Shown: positions 1 through 5,026 of the stretch, in pieces
How positions within the stretch are numbered: position 1 is the stretch's first letter
Layout of the letters: each line of letters starts with the position of its first letter
The notes under the pieces: generated by a model
Database searches by the model: none
The model's input: only the letters and a program-made list of their open reading frames with translations
What the model was told of the DNA's origin: nothing
NCBI GenBank assembly: GCA_002368805.1
Contig: DFFH01000121.1
Location: forward strand, 1 to 5,026
Origin: Mageeibacillus sp. UBA3781
GTDB taxonomy: Bacteria > Bacillota > Clostridia > Saccharofermentanales > Saccharofermentanaceae
Direction of reading: 5' to 3'
Length of the DNA stretch: 5,026 bases
Made by a program: the position numbers and the translations under genes

Positions 1-441
1 GCAGAGATCGAGAAGACGACAAGTGAGATCTTCGAGATGCCGGAAGCACTGTCCGGACGACGCTGTGTCGAAAGGCTCAGAGAAGAACTCAGAGAAGCCA
101 GCACGATCGAAGAGTGTGTAAGTGCTTTTGAAAAAGAATGCATGGATCAGCTCGATCCCGATGAGATGATCATGTTCGAGTGCGGGAACTATCCGTGGAA
201 CAAAGGCCACTTCTCATTTTCTTTGACCCGCCAGTATCCGGATGGAGTAGATGACGAGTTCTTCCAGGTAAAGCTGGATGTTCTTTTTGAGGTGGACGAG
301 ACAAATGAGAAGCTCTTCGAATCCGCGTGGGATGAGCGTCTGAAAGAGAATATCTTCGACTATATCCGCCGCTCGAAGTCGTACCACTATGCGCAGGAGA
401 ATAAATTCAGCAAGATCCGGATCTATATGTCACAGACCTAA
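1..441 (+). CDS. C-terminal part of an unrecognised acidic protein (5' end outside window)
   Basis: The frame is open from base 1 to the TAA at 439-441 and gives 146 residues. The first ATG is at 37, but no Shine-Dalgarno sequence precedes it and the reading frame continues upstream in the same charged, helix-like composition (AEIEKTTSEIFE). I therefore read this as the tail of a longer protein rather than a 134-residue gene starting at 37. The visible part is rich in Glu and Asp, with a likely helical stretch (about residues 22-50), a central segment with Gly, Pro and aromatic residues (GNYPWNKGHFSFSLTRQYPDG), and a basic and aromatic end (IFDYIRRSKSYHYAQENK). There is no membrane segment, signal peptide, Cys cluster or nucleotide-binding motif. 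I do not recognise the family and assign no function. It ends just before a strong terminator, so it is the last gene of its transcript. Confidence 0.7.
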   Translation, partial: AEIEKTTSEIFEMPEALSGRRCVERLREELREASTIEECVSAFEKECMDQLDPDEMIMFECGNYPWNKGHFSFSLTRQYPDGVDDEFFQVKLDVLFEVDETNEKLFESAWDERLKENIFDYIRRSKSYHYAQENKFSKIRIYMSQT

Positions 442-461
442 TCAGATATCAGCAAAAAACG

Positions 462-506
462 AAAATGGGTTATCTCAAGAAAATATCGGGATAACCCATT
501 TTTTTA
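462..506 (+). terminator. Rho-independent terminator
   Basis: A 13-bp perfect stem (462-474 paired with 490-502, core ATGGGTTATC/GATAACCCAT) encloses a 15-base loop and ends in a run of T at 499-505. It starts 20 bases after the stop codon of the partial upstream gene and lies ahead of the next promoter, so it separates the two transcripts. An A-rich stretch precedes the stem (AAAAAACGAAAA, 454-465), so the element could also terminate transcripts from the minus strand, but no minus-strand gene is seen there. Confidence 0.92.
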
Positions 507-517
507 TTCCACAGGTA

Positions 518-546
518 TTGACATCAGAAACAAACCGTATTATTGT
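518..546 (+). promoter_or_regulatory. Sigma-A-type promoter of the GntR-ABC operon
   Basis: A consensus -35 box TTGACA (518-523) is followed by a 17-base spacer and a -10 box TATTGT (541-546). The expected start of transcription is near 553, leaving a leader of about 70 bases before the ATG at 626. The inverted repeat at 544-563 begins inside the -10 box, so a bound repressor would block polymerase. Confidence 0.85.
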
Positions 547-563
547 ACTAATCAAGTAGTACA
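544..563. promoter_or_regulatory. Probable operator for the YtrA-type GntR repressor
   Basis: A perfect inverted repeat, TGTACTA-N6-TAGTACA, with 7-bp arms at 544-550 and 557-563. It overlaps the last bases of the -10 box and the presumed transcription start, the classical position for a repressor site. YtrA-subfamily regulators are dimers that bind such palindromes in front of their own operons. Assignment to the adjacent GntR protein is inferred from position and symmetry. I saw no second copy of the full palindrome in the window. Confidence 0.8.
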
Positions 564-574
564 GTTTAGAAAGC

Positions 575-606
575 GAAAGATCTGCTTTTTCCTGAACAGA
601 TCTTTC
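575..606 (+). other. Leader hairpin upstream of the GntR gene ribosome binding site
   Basis: A perfect 10-bp stem, GAAAGATCTG (575-584) with CAGATCTTTC (597-606), encloses a 12-base pyrimidine-rich loop (585-596). It lies within the predicted 5' untranslated leader and ends 5 bases before the Shine-Dalgarno sequence AGGGGAGGT (611-619). There is no T run after it, so it is not an intrinsic terminator. It may stabilise the messenger or affect translation initiation. The loop bases TTTCCT (588-593) could pair with AGGGGA (611-616) if G-U pairs are allowed. Confidence 0.7.
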
Positions 607-625
607 CGGGAGGGGAGGTAAGAAC

Positions 626-994
626 ATGCCGTGGGCTTTTAAAGAAAACAGGCCGATTTTCCAGCAGATATGCGACATGATCGTGATCCGTATCTTAAAC
701 GGAACTTACCCAATGGGATCCAAGCTTCCTTCTGTCCGCGAAATGGCCGAAGAGGCGGGAGTAAATCCGAACACTATGCAGAGAGCGATGTCTCATCTGG
801 AAGAGAAAGGACTTGCCATCACGAACCGTACCAGCGGCCGTACCGTTACCACGGACGAAGAAATACTAAAGAGAACCAAGCGGGAATATGCTGTGGCCGC
901 AGCAGAGGATTTTCTTCAGGAGATGAAGAAACTCGGAATGTCACAGGAAGAAGCAGTTTCCCTGATTCAAGATATCGGAGGTGAAAAGAAATGA
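626..994 (+). CDS. GntR-family transcriptional regulator, YtrA subfamily
   Basis: A 122-residue DNA-binding repressor. Residues 8-77 form a GntR winged helix-turn-helix: IFQQICDMIVIRILNGTYPMG is the first helix and turn, SVREMAEEAGVNPNTMQRA (36-54) is the helix-turn-helix, and the wing follows at about 65-77. The short C-terminal part (78-117) is two helices only, with no FadR- or UTRA-type ligand domain. That is the hallmark of the YtrA subfamily and matches its usual length of about 120-130 residues. The ATG at 626 has a very strong Shine-Dalgarno sequence (AGGGGAGGT, 611-619) 6 bases upstream. The stop codon overlaps the start of the ABC ATPase gene (ATGA), so the two are translationally coupled. 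It most likely represses its own operon through the palindrome at 544-563. The inducer is unknown. In Bacillus subtilis the related ytr operon responds to cell-wall antibiotics that bind lipid II; whether this applies here is not shown. Confidence 0.93.
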   Translation: MPWAFKENRPIFQQICDMIVIRILNGTYPMGSKLPSVREMAEEAGVNPNTMQRAMSHLEEKGLAITNRTSGRTVTTDEEILKRTKREYAVAAAEDFLQEMKKLGMSQEEAVSLIQDIGGEKK

Positions 995-1713
995 GTGATC
1001 TGCTAAGTATAAGCAACCTGACTCGTACATATGGAAATAAGAAGGTCTTAGACGGGCTCGATCTTAAGATCGGAACCGGAAAGATCGTCGGACTGCTCGC
1101 ACCGAACGGAGAAGGAAAGACAACATTATTCCGCCTCATGGCAGGCCTTCTGACGAAGAATGATGGAGAGATCCTGATCGATGGACAGGAACCGTCCGAA
1201 ATCACGAACAGTTATGTAAGTTTTCTTCCGGACCACTATGTTCTCGGAGGCTTCCACTCGATCCGGGGTGCCATGAAGCATATGAAGAAGTACTTCTCGG
1301 ATTTTGATGAGGCAAAAGCACTTTCCCTCATGAAGCGTCTGAAGTTTGCACCGAACCAGCGTCTGGCGTCGCTTTCGAAAGGACAGAAGGAGCAGGTCCA
1401 GCTGATCCTTTTCCTCAGCAGGAAAGCAAAGCTCTTCCTGCTCGATGAGCCTCTGGCTGCGGTCGATCCGGCCACGAGAGATTTCATCGTGCAGACGATC
1501 TTAAGTTCTTTTGGCGAAGATAACACGGTCATCATCAGCACGCATGTGGTGCTGGATATCGAGCTGATCCTCGATGAAATCGTCATGCTGAAGAACGGAA
1601 AAGTACATCTTCAGGGAGAAGCGGATGAACTCCGCTCAAAGTACGGGATGACCATCAATGACATCTTCAAGGAGGAATTCCGTTTCGTGGAAGGAGGAAG
1701 TGAAAATGAGTGA
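991..1713 (+). CDS. ABC transporter ATP-binding protein (YtrB/BcrA-like)
   Basis: A 240-residue single nucleotide-binding domain that would power the permease encoded next. Visible motifs are the A-loop aromatic Y14, Walker A APNGEGKT (37-44), signature LSKGQ (128-132), Walker B KLFLLDE (147-153) with catalytic E153, D-loop AAVDP (156-160) and the switch histidine H185 (IISTH). Walker A begins with Ala instead of the usual Gly and the signature has Lys in place of the second-to-last Gly. Both variants occur in this branch of ABC-2-type ATPases. The Q-loop region reads FLPDHY (78-83), with no clear glutamine. The C-terminal tail after 205 is short. GGAGG at 977-981 lies 9 bases before the ATG. 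The gene overlaps the regulator by 4 bases and the permease by 8. It is probably a homodimer at the inner face of the membrane. The substrate cannot be inferred. Confidence 0.94.
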   Translation: MSDLLSISNLTRTYGNKKVLDGLDLKIGTGKIVGLLAPNGEGKTTLFRLMAGLLTKNDGEILIDGQEPSEITNSYVSFLPDHYVLGGFHSIRGAMKHMKKYFSDFDEAKALSLMKRLKFAPNQRLASLSKGQKEQVQLILFLSRKAKLFLLDEPLAAVDPATRDFIVQTILSSFGEDNTVIISTHVVLDIELILDEIVMLKNGKVHLQGEADELRSKYGMTINDIFKEEFRFVEGGSENE

Positions 1714-2581
1714 TATGGCAGCTGAATATAAAGCACCGAATAATCTGAAAACGGGTCTTATAGCTTTTGGTGATGAGATCAAAAAACTCATTGTCATCGG
1801 TATTATCGTTCCGCTTCTGATGATGCTTCCGTCGATCTATATGCAGACCCGGTGGGTCAAATACGATAAGATCATTGATAAGCAGGTGACTGAAGAATAT
1901 TCTTCAGATCCTTTCAGTGATTTAACAGAAGAAGAGATGGATTTCATTAATGAAATGGAAAATGGCTCGATTCTGTATGAACTGAAATTAGGCGTAAGCT
2001 TCGCGGTTTTTATACTTTGGGGAGCCCTGATCGTTCTTAATGTCGGGAATCTTATCAAGAGTTTCTTCGGCGAACAGGCAGAGATGACTCTCGGCGTTCC
2101 ATGCAAAAAAACGATACTCTTTGTCGGTAAGTTCGTCTCTACTATGATCGTTATGGGAATCGCTTTTTTCCTGTTCGAGATCCAGACGAATTTAATGGAC
2201 TACGGTATCAAATTCAGAGATGGCGGCTTCTACAAGATTATAGACTCCTACGGGAAGGACGGGGAATCATTGGTGAAACTGATCCGATCCTATGAACCGG
2301 TCGAGTTCGGTGGATTCGTCTTCCCCTTTATGATGGTGATGGTGATCTGGCTGGGTCTGGCATTCCTGATGGCCCTGATCGGAAAGCTTCAGAAACACTA
2401 TCGTTCCGCTCTCGTTGCCGTCATTATCGTCATAGCAACGATACTGGTCCTTTTCGTGTCCGTCGCTACTCTCTATTATGGAGATACGTATAACAGCCTG
2501 CTGCTTATGTTAGTTGCACCGGTCCTTCTGTTTGTGGCTGATCTTCTGATGGTTAGCAATTACGACAGAGTGTCCTCGTAA
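1706..2581 (+). CDS. ABC-2-type transporter permease, six membrane helices
   Basis: The ATG at 1706 is chosen over an in-frame ATG at 1658 because GGAGG (1693-1697) sits 8 bases upstream of it and the 8-base overlap with the ATPase gene is typical. The product is 291 residues. Predicted membrane helices lie at about 28-46, 96-118, 136-158, 203-225, 234-257 and 264-283. The cytosolic loop between helices 2 and 3 (EQAEMTLGVPCKK, 123-135) resembles the coupling segment of ABC-2 permeases that precedes a helix starting with an amphipathic GK. Two loops of about 45 residues (47-95 and 159-202) fall on the outside, and the first is very acidic. The basic KLQKHYRS segment (227-234) lies inside, consistent with the positive-inside rule. 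It is the only permease in the operon, so it probably works as a homodimer with the adjacent ATPase. It is likely an exporter or a stress-response transporter, with substrate unknown. Confidence 0.88.
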   Translation: MSDMAAEYKAPNNLKTGLIAFGDEIKKLIVIGIIVPLLMMLPSIYMQTRWVKYDKIIDKQVTEEYSSDPFSDLTEEEMDFINEMENGSILYELKLGVSFAVFILWGALIVLNVGNLIKSFFGEQAEMTLGVPCKKTILFVGKFVSTMIVMGIAFFLFEIQTNLMDYGIKFRDGGFYKIIDSYGKDGESLVKLIRSYEPVEFGGFVFPFMMVMVIWLGLAFLMALIGKLQKHYRSALVAVIIVIATILVLFVSVATLYYGDTYNSLLLMLVAPVLLFVADLLMVSNYDRVSS

Positions 2582-2607
2582 ACAAAAGCGGCAAAGGATC
2601 TCTTCGT

Positions 2608-3195
2608 TTAGTTCCGGATGAGATATGCCCGGCAGGGGGCGCCGTCGCAGCCGCCTAGATTGAGGGGAGCGGCGCTTAGGAAGTATTTTCCTTCTTTTAC
2701 ATCTTTCAGAACGATGCCCTCAAGGAGAGTGATCTCTTTCCCAAGAAGCGTCAAATGGACATCTTTCGGTGCCATGAGAGGCCCGACGGTCTGACTTTCA
2801 TTCCCGAGTAAAAGTATGCCGGATCCGGCAAAAACCTCCGCTGCAGGAAGTGTCACGGTAGCGTCTCCTCCGATGAGGATACGCTCCGAAGCTCCTGCGG
2901 CGGCTGCTTTTTGCATAATATTTTCTGCATCTTCCTTCGTTACATCTCCATCATGGCGGGCGACATAGCAGTCTCCGACATAGGGGACAAGTCCCATCTT
3001 ATCGATCGTTTTGCCGTCGCCGAGAAAGTGAAACGGCGCATCGACGTGGGTGCCGTTATGGGCGCACATGTCAAAACGGGTGAGGTTACACATATCTCCG
3101 TTGTCCGTGCTCTGGACCCGCTGCATCTCCGGCTGCGGGTCGCCGGGATATACATTACAAGTGAAAAGTTCCTGCGTGATGTCGATGATCTCCAT
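2608..3195 (-). CDS. Cyclase family protein (kynurenine formamidase-like metal hydrolase)
   Basis: A 195-residue protein of the cyclase family (Pfam PF04199), which includes bacterial arylformamidase KynB and related metal-dependent hydrolases. The hallmark HNGTHVDAPFHF is at 46-57. By comparison with KynB, H46, H50 and D52 would bind zinc and H56 would act in catalysis. The later pair H147 and E159 has the 12-residue spacing of the second zinc site in KynB. The N-terminal DITQELFTCNVYPGDP and C-terminal APLNLGGCDGAPCRA segments also fit the family. The length is slightly below the usual 205-220. There is no signal peptide, so it is cytosolic. The ATG is supported by GGGAGGG (3203-3209 on the complement), 7 bases away. 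No tryptophan-degradation genes are nearby, so the substrate is open: formylkynurenine, another amide or a lactone. It is transcribed alone, convergent with the ABC operon and divergent from the LUD gene. Confidence 0.9.
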   Translation of the reverse strand: MEIIDITQELFTCNVYPGDPQPEMQRVQSTDNGDMCNLTRFDMCAHNGTHVDAPFHFLGDGKTIDKMGLVPYVGDCYVARHDGDVTKEDAENIMQKAAAAGASERILIGGDATVTLPAAEVFAGSGILLLGNESQTVGPLMAPKDVHLTLLGKEITLLEGIVLKDVKEGKYFLSAAPLNLGGCDGAPCRAYLIRN

Positions 3196-3229
3196 GAATA
3201 TGCCCTCCCGGACCGTTCTTAATGGTATG

Positions 3230-3238
3230 ATTATATCA
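3230..3238 (-). promoter_or_regulatory. Extended -10 promoter of the cyclase-family gene
   Basis: On the minus strand the sequence reads TGATATAAT, a perfect -10 box with the extended TGn motif. The region at -35 (complement of 3253-3258, CTCTCA) is a poor match, and the extended -10 would compensate for this. The leader would be about 27 bases. A small palindrome, ATGAT-N3-ATCAT (3227-3239), coincides with the box. Confidence 0.7.
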
Positions 3239-3296
3239 TTAGGAAACTATCTTGAGAGATGGCTGTTCTTCCTCATAAGAAATTGCATATTTGCAC

Positions 3297-3324
3297 TTGC
3301 ACATTTCAAGAAATAGTTTAAAAT
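3297..3324 (+). promoter_or_regulatory. Likely promoter of the LUD-domain gene
   Basis: TTGCAC (3297-3302), a 16-base spacer and TAAAAT (3319-3324) form a moderate sigma-A-type promoter. Transcription would start near 3331 and leave a leader of about 57 bases. TTGCAC is repeated directly upstream (3291-3296), so the exact -35 is uncertain. It diverges from the cyclase promoter, with the two -10 boxes about 84 bases apart. Confidence 0.5.
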
Positions 3325-3331
3325 AGAAAGG

Positions 3332-3369
3332 TGACTCTTTTGGAGGGTCATGCGGAAATCAGGGCCGCA
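3332..3369 (+). other. Two small hairpins in the leader of the LUD-domain gene
   Basis: TGACTCT (3332-3338) can pair with AGGGTCA (3344-3350) with one G-U pair. Immediately after it, TGCGG (3351-3355) can pair with CCGCA (3365-3369). They end directly before the Shine-Dalgarno GGGAGG (3370-3375), which lies about 12 bases from the ATG, slightly further than usual. Both stems are short and may be chance. No known riboswitch is recognised. Confidence 0.35.
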
Positions 3370-3387
3370 GGGAGGTAGGATCGCTCT

Positions 3388-4017
3388 ATGAACGAGAATA
3401 TAACGAAGAGAAATGAACTTCTTGCTCAGAAGGTCATCCAGGGTCTAAAGTCCCGTAATATGACCGGATACTATGCGAAGAATAAGGAAAAAGCACTGGC
3501 AATCGCGCTGGAACTTATTCCGGAAGGAGCCTCCGTTACGATGGGCGGATGCATGAGTGCCAGGGAGATCGGACTGATCGATGCGATCAGCGAAGGCGAT
3601 TATAATTTCATCGATAGAGATAATTACGCGGACAAACGCGCGGCGATGCTGATGGCATATGACGCAGATGTTTTCTTAAGCTCCGCGAATGCGATGACCG
3701 ACGACGGCATCCTCGTGAATATCGACGGAAACGCGAACAGGGTTTCCGCGATCGCACAGGGTCCGAAGAAGGTCATTTTTATTGTCGGTATGAATAAGAT
3801 CTGTGATGATATCGACGGTGCGATGAAGCGTGCCAGAAATGTGGCGGCGCCGATCAATGCACAGAGATTCGGTCTGGATACGCCCTGCACGAAGACAGGC
3901 GCCTGCATGAACTGCAAATCTCCGGACACGATCTGCTGCCAGTTCCTCATCACGAGGTACTCACGGCATAAAGACAGGATCCACGTGATCCTGGTCAATG
4001 ACGATCTGGGATTCTGA
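3388..4017 (+). CDS. LUD-domain (DUF162) protein, LutC/YkgG-like
   Basis: A 209-residue cytosolic protein of the LUD family (Pfam PF02589), often annotated as lactate utilization protein. Typical features are GASVTMGGCMSAREIGL (47-63), the acidic DRDNYADKRAAM segment, SSANAMTDDGILVNIDGNANR (98-118), and GPKKVIFIVGMNKI (125-138) followed by A-x-x-R-x-R-x-x-A-A-P-x-N (145-157). The C-terminal part has clustered cysteines, C167-x5-C173-x2-C176-x6-C183, plus C184. This is suggestive of a metal or iron-sulfur site and resembles the tail of stand-alone clostridial LUD proteins. In Bacillus, LutC works with LutA and LutB in lactate oxidation, but neither partner is visible here. The exact reaction is therefore unknown and the common name should be treated with caution. 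The gene ends in tandem stops (TGATGA), 45 bases before the P-type ATPase, without a terminator between, so co-transcription is likely. Confidence 0.87.
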   Translation: MNENITKRNELLAQKVIQGLKSRNMTGYYAKNKEKALAIALELIPEGASVTMGGCMSAREIGLIDAISEGDYNFIDRDNYADKRAAMLMAYDADVFLSSANAMTDDGILVNIDGNANRVSAIAQGPKKVIFIVGMNKICDDIDGAMKRARNVAAPINAQRFGLDTPCTKTGACMNCKSPDTICCQFLITRYSRHKDRIHVILVNDDLGF

Positions 4018-4062
4018 TGAGGATCCAGACGGAGAATTCTAAAGAAACAGGAAACAAGAGAA

Positions 4063-5026
4063 ATGACTTCAGAAAAATTAAAAGCAGCCTTGGAGGGCCC
4101 GGAGAAAAAGAAAAATAAGACGGTAACTTCCAGTGAGGATACCGTTCTATCCATTGTCTGCAAAAATGTATTCACCTATTTTAACCTGGTATTTGCGATC
4201 ATCGCGGTGCTTCTGATCATCGCAAGATCCTACCGGAGCCTGACGTTCCTGCCGATTATTATCGCGAACACCGGCATCGGTATTTTCCAGCAGCTCCGTT
4301 CCAAAAAGGTGCTGGATAATCTGAATGTTCTTGCACAGGCATCCTACGAAGTCGATCGTGACGGCGAGACGGTTACGGTGCCGATGGATCAGCTTACCGA
4401 GGGCGATATCATCCATCTTGCCGGCGGACAGCAGATCCCGGCGGACGGTGAGGTCGTCGAGGGTACTCTGAATGTCAATGAATCTCTTCTTACCGGTGAA
4501 GCGGACGAGATCGAAAAGACCGAAGGTGCCAAGCTCATGTCCGGTTCCTTTGTTGTCTCGGGAAAAGCAACCGCCCGTCTTACTGCGGTAGGCAGTGACT
4601 GCTACGCAGCCCAGCTCACGACCAAAGCCCGTGAGATCAAGAATAAGAAGTCCGAGATGGTCAATAATATCGAGCTGATCATCAAGGTCGCCGGTATCAT
4701 GATCATCCCTCTCGGTGTGGCTCTTTTCGTTGAGGCGATCACCTTGAATGGAAAGACGATCAGTGAAGCGATCGTTTCGATGGTCGGTGCGATCATCGGT
4801 ATGATCCCGGAAGGCCTTTATCTTCTTCTTACTGTTGCCCTTGCGCTCGGCGCGATGTATCTGGCACAGAAGAAAGTCCTTCTCCACGACATGAGAAGTA
4901 TCGAGACACTTGCCCGTGTTGATGTGCTCTGCGTCGATAAGACCGGTACGATCACATCCAATGAGATGAGCGTTACCGAAGTATTCCTCCCGGGAACTGT
5001 TCCGGACATAGTGCCGTCCGAGACGG
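4063..5026 (+). CDS. P-type cation-transporting ATPase, CtpE-like (3' end outside window)
   Basis: The frame runs from the ATG at 4063 to the right edge without a stop, giving 321 residues of a protein that usually has about 750-850. In order: a short charged N-terminus, helices at about 38-54 and 60-76, the actuator domain with the dephosphorylation motif LLTGEA (142-147), helices at about 204-226 and 238-265 with the ion-site motif MIPEGL (247-252), then IETLARVDVLC and the phosphorylation motif DKTGT (292-296), where D292 is the phosphorylated aspartate. There is no N-terminal metal-binding Cys domain, and the helix 4 motif is PEGL, not CPC, which argues against heavy-metal pumps. The arrangement resembles the CtpE group, linked to calcium uptake in mycobacteria, but the ion is not proven here. 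The Shine-Dalgarno is weak (GGAAACAAGAG). The start is nevertheless forced, because an in-frame TGA lies at 4018-4020 and no other ATG occurs between. Confidence 0.92.
   Translation, partial: MTSEKLKAALEGPEKKKNKTVTSSEDTVLSIVCKNVFTYFNLVFAIIAVLLIIARSYRSLTFLPIIIANTGIGIFQQLRSKKVLDNLNVLAQASYEVDRDGETVTVPMDQLTEGDIIHLAGGQQIPADGEVVEGTLNVNESLLTGEADEIEKTEGAKLMSGSFVVSGKATARLTAVGSDCYAAQLTTKAREIKNKKSEMVNNIELIIKVAGIMIIPLGVALFVEAITLNGKTISEAIVSMVGAIIGMIPEGLYLLLTVALALGAMYLAQKKVLLHDMRSIETLARVDVLCVDKTGTITSNEMSVTEVFLPGTVPDIVPSET

Noticed and set aside
575..606. The leader hairpin as a terminator or attenuator
   Set aside because: No T run follows the stem; it is followed directly by the purine-rich ribosome binding site. 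No competing antiterminator or leader peptide is visible.
475..678. Small minus-strand open frame of 67 residues
   Set aside because: It covers the terminator, promoter, operator and leader of the plus-strand operon, and has no convincing start signals or family match.
1658..1705. Upstream in-frame ATG that would add 16 residues to the permease
   Set aside because: It has no Shine-Dalgarno sequence and would overlap the ATPase gene by 56 bases, while the ATG at 1706 has GGAGG at ideal spacing.
2650..2673. GCCGC/GCGGC inverted repeat as a terminator for the ABC operon
   Set aside because: It lies inside the cyclase coding region, has a 5-bp stem with a 14-base loop and no T run.
2911..3316. 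Two plus-strand open frames (about 103 and 88 residues) opposite the cyclase gene
   Set aside because: They are antisense to the conserved HxGTHxDxPxHF region and have no recognisable domains, so they are shadows.
3624..4175. A 183-residue open frame on the minus strand
   Set aside because: It is antisense to the LUD gene and the start of the P-type ATPase, has no ribosome binding site or family motif, and spans two real genes.
4147..4887. A 246-residue open frame on the minus strand, rich in Asp, Arg and His
   Set aside because: It lies entirely antisense to the P-type ATPase, whose TGEA, PEGL and DKTGT motifs prove the plus frame. Its low-complexity D/R/H composition is typical of the complement of a real gene.

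Overview
The window looks like a chromosomal segment from a medium-GC Firmicute, most likely a Clostridia or Lachnospiraceae-type gut or rumen anaerobe. This is inferred from strong GGAGG ribosome binding sites, TTGACA/TATAAT-type promoters, tightly packed short operons, a YtrA-type GntR regulator with its ABC transporter, and a stand-alone LUD-domain (DUF162) protein. There are no tRNAs, rRNAs, insertion sequences, phage genes or CRISPR repeats. The organism cannot be named from the sequence alone.

Layout. Positions 1-441 hold the C-terminal end of an unrecognised acidic protein, closed by a strong intrinsic terminator (462-506). A well-formed promoter (518-546) then drives a three-gene operon. 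The genes are a YtrA-subfamily GntR repressor (626-994), a single-domain ABC ATPase (991-1713) and a six-helix permease (1706-2581), and neighbouring genes overlap by 4 and 8 bases. A perfect inverted repeat, TGTACTA-N6-TAGTACA (544-563), overlaps the end of the -10 box and is the obvious operator for autoregulation. A 10-bp hairpin sits in the leader just upstream of the Shine-Dalgarno sequence.

A cyclase-family (kynurenine formamidase-like) metal hydrolase lies on the minus strand (2608-3195), convergent with the ABC operon and only 26 bases from it. Its promoter shares a 192-bp divergent region with the promoter of a plus-strand LUD-domain protein (3388-4017). That gene is followed after 45 bases by a P-type cation ATPase related to the CtpE group (4063 onward), which runs off the right edge before its nucleotide-binding domain is complete.

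Functionally, the ABC operon is probably a substrate-induced export or stress-response module of the YtrABC kind. The cyclase, LUD protein and P-type ATPase have no evident shared pathway; the last two may be co-transcribed. I see no convincing undescribed system. The most useful observations are the operator and leader structure of the GntR operon, the possible pairing of the leader loop with its Shine-Dalgarno sequence, and the cysteine cluster of the LUD protein, which has no Lut partners in view.
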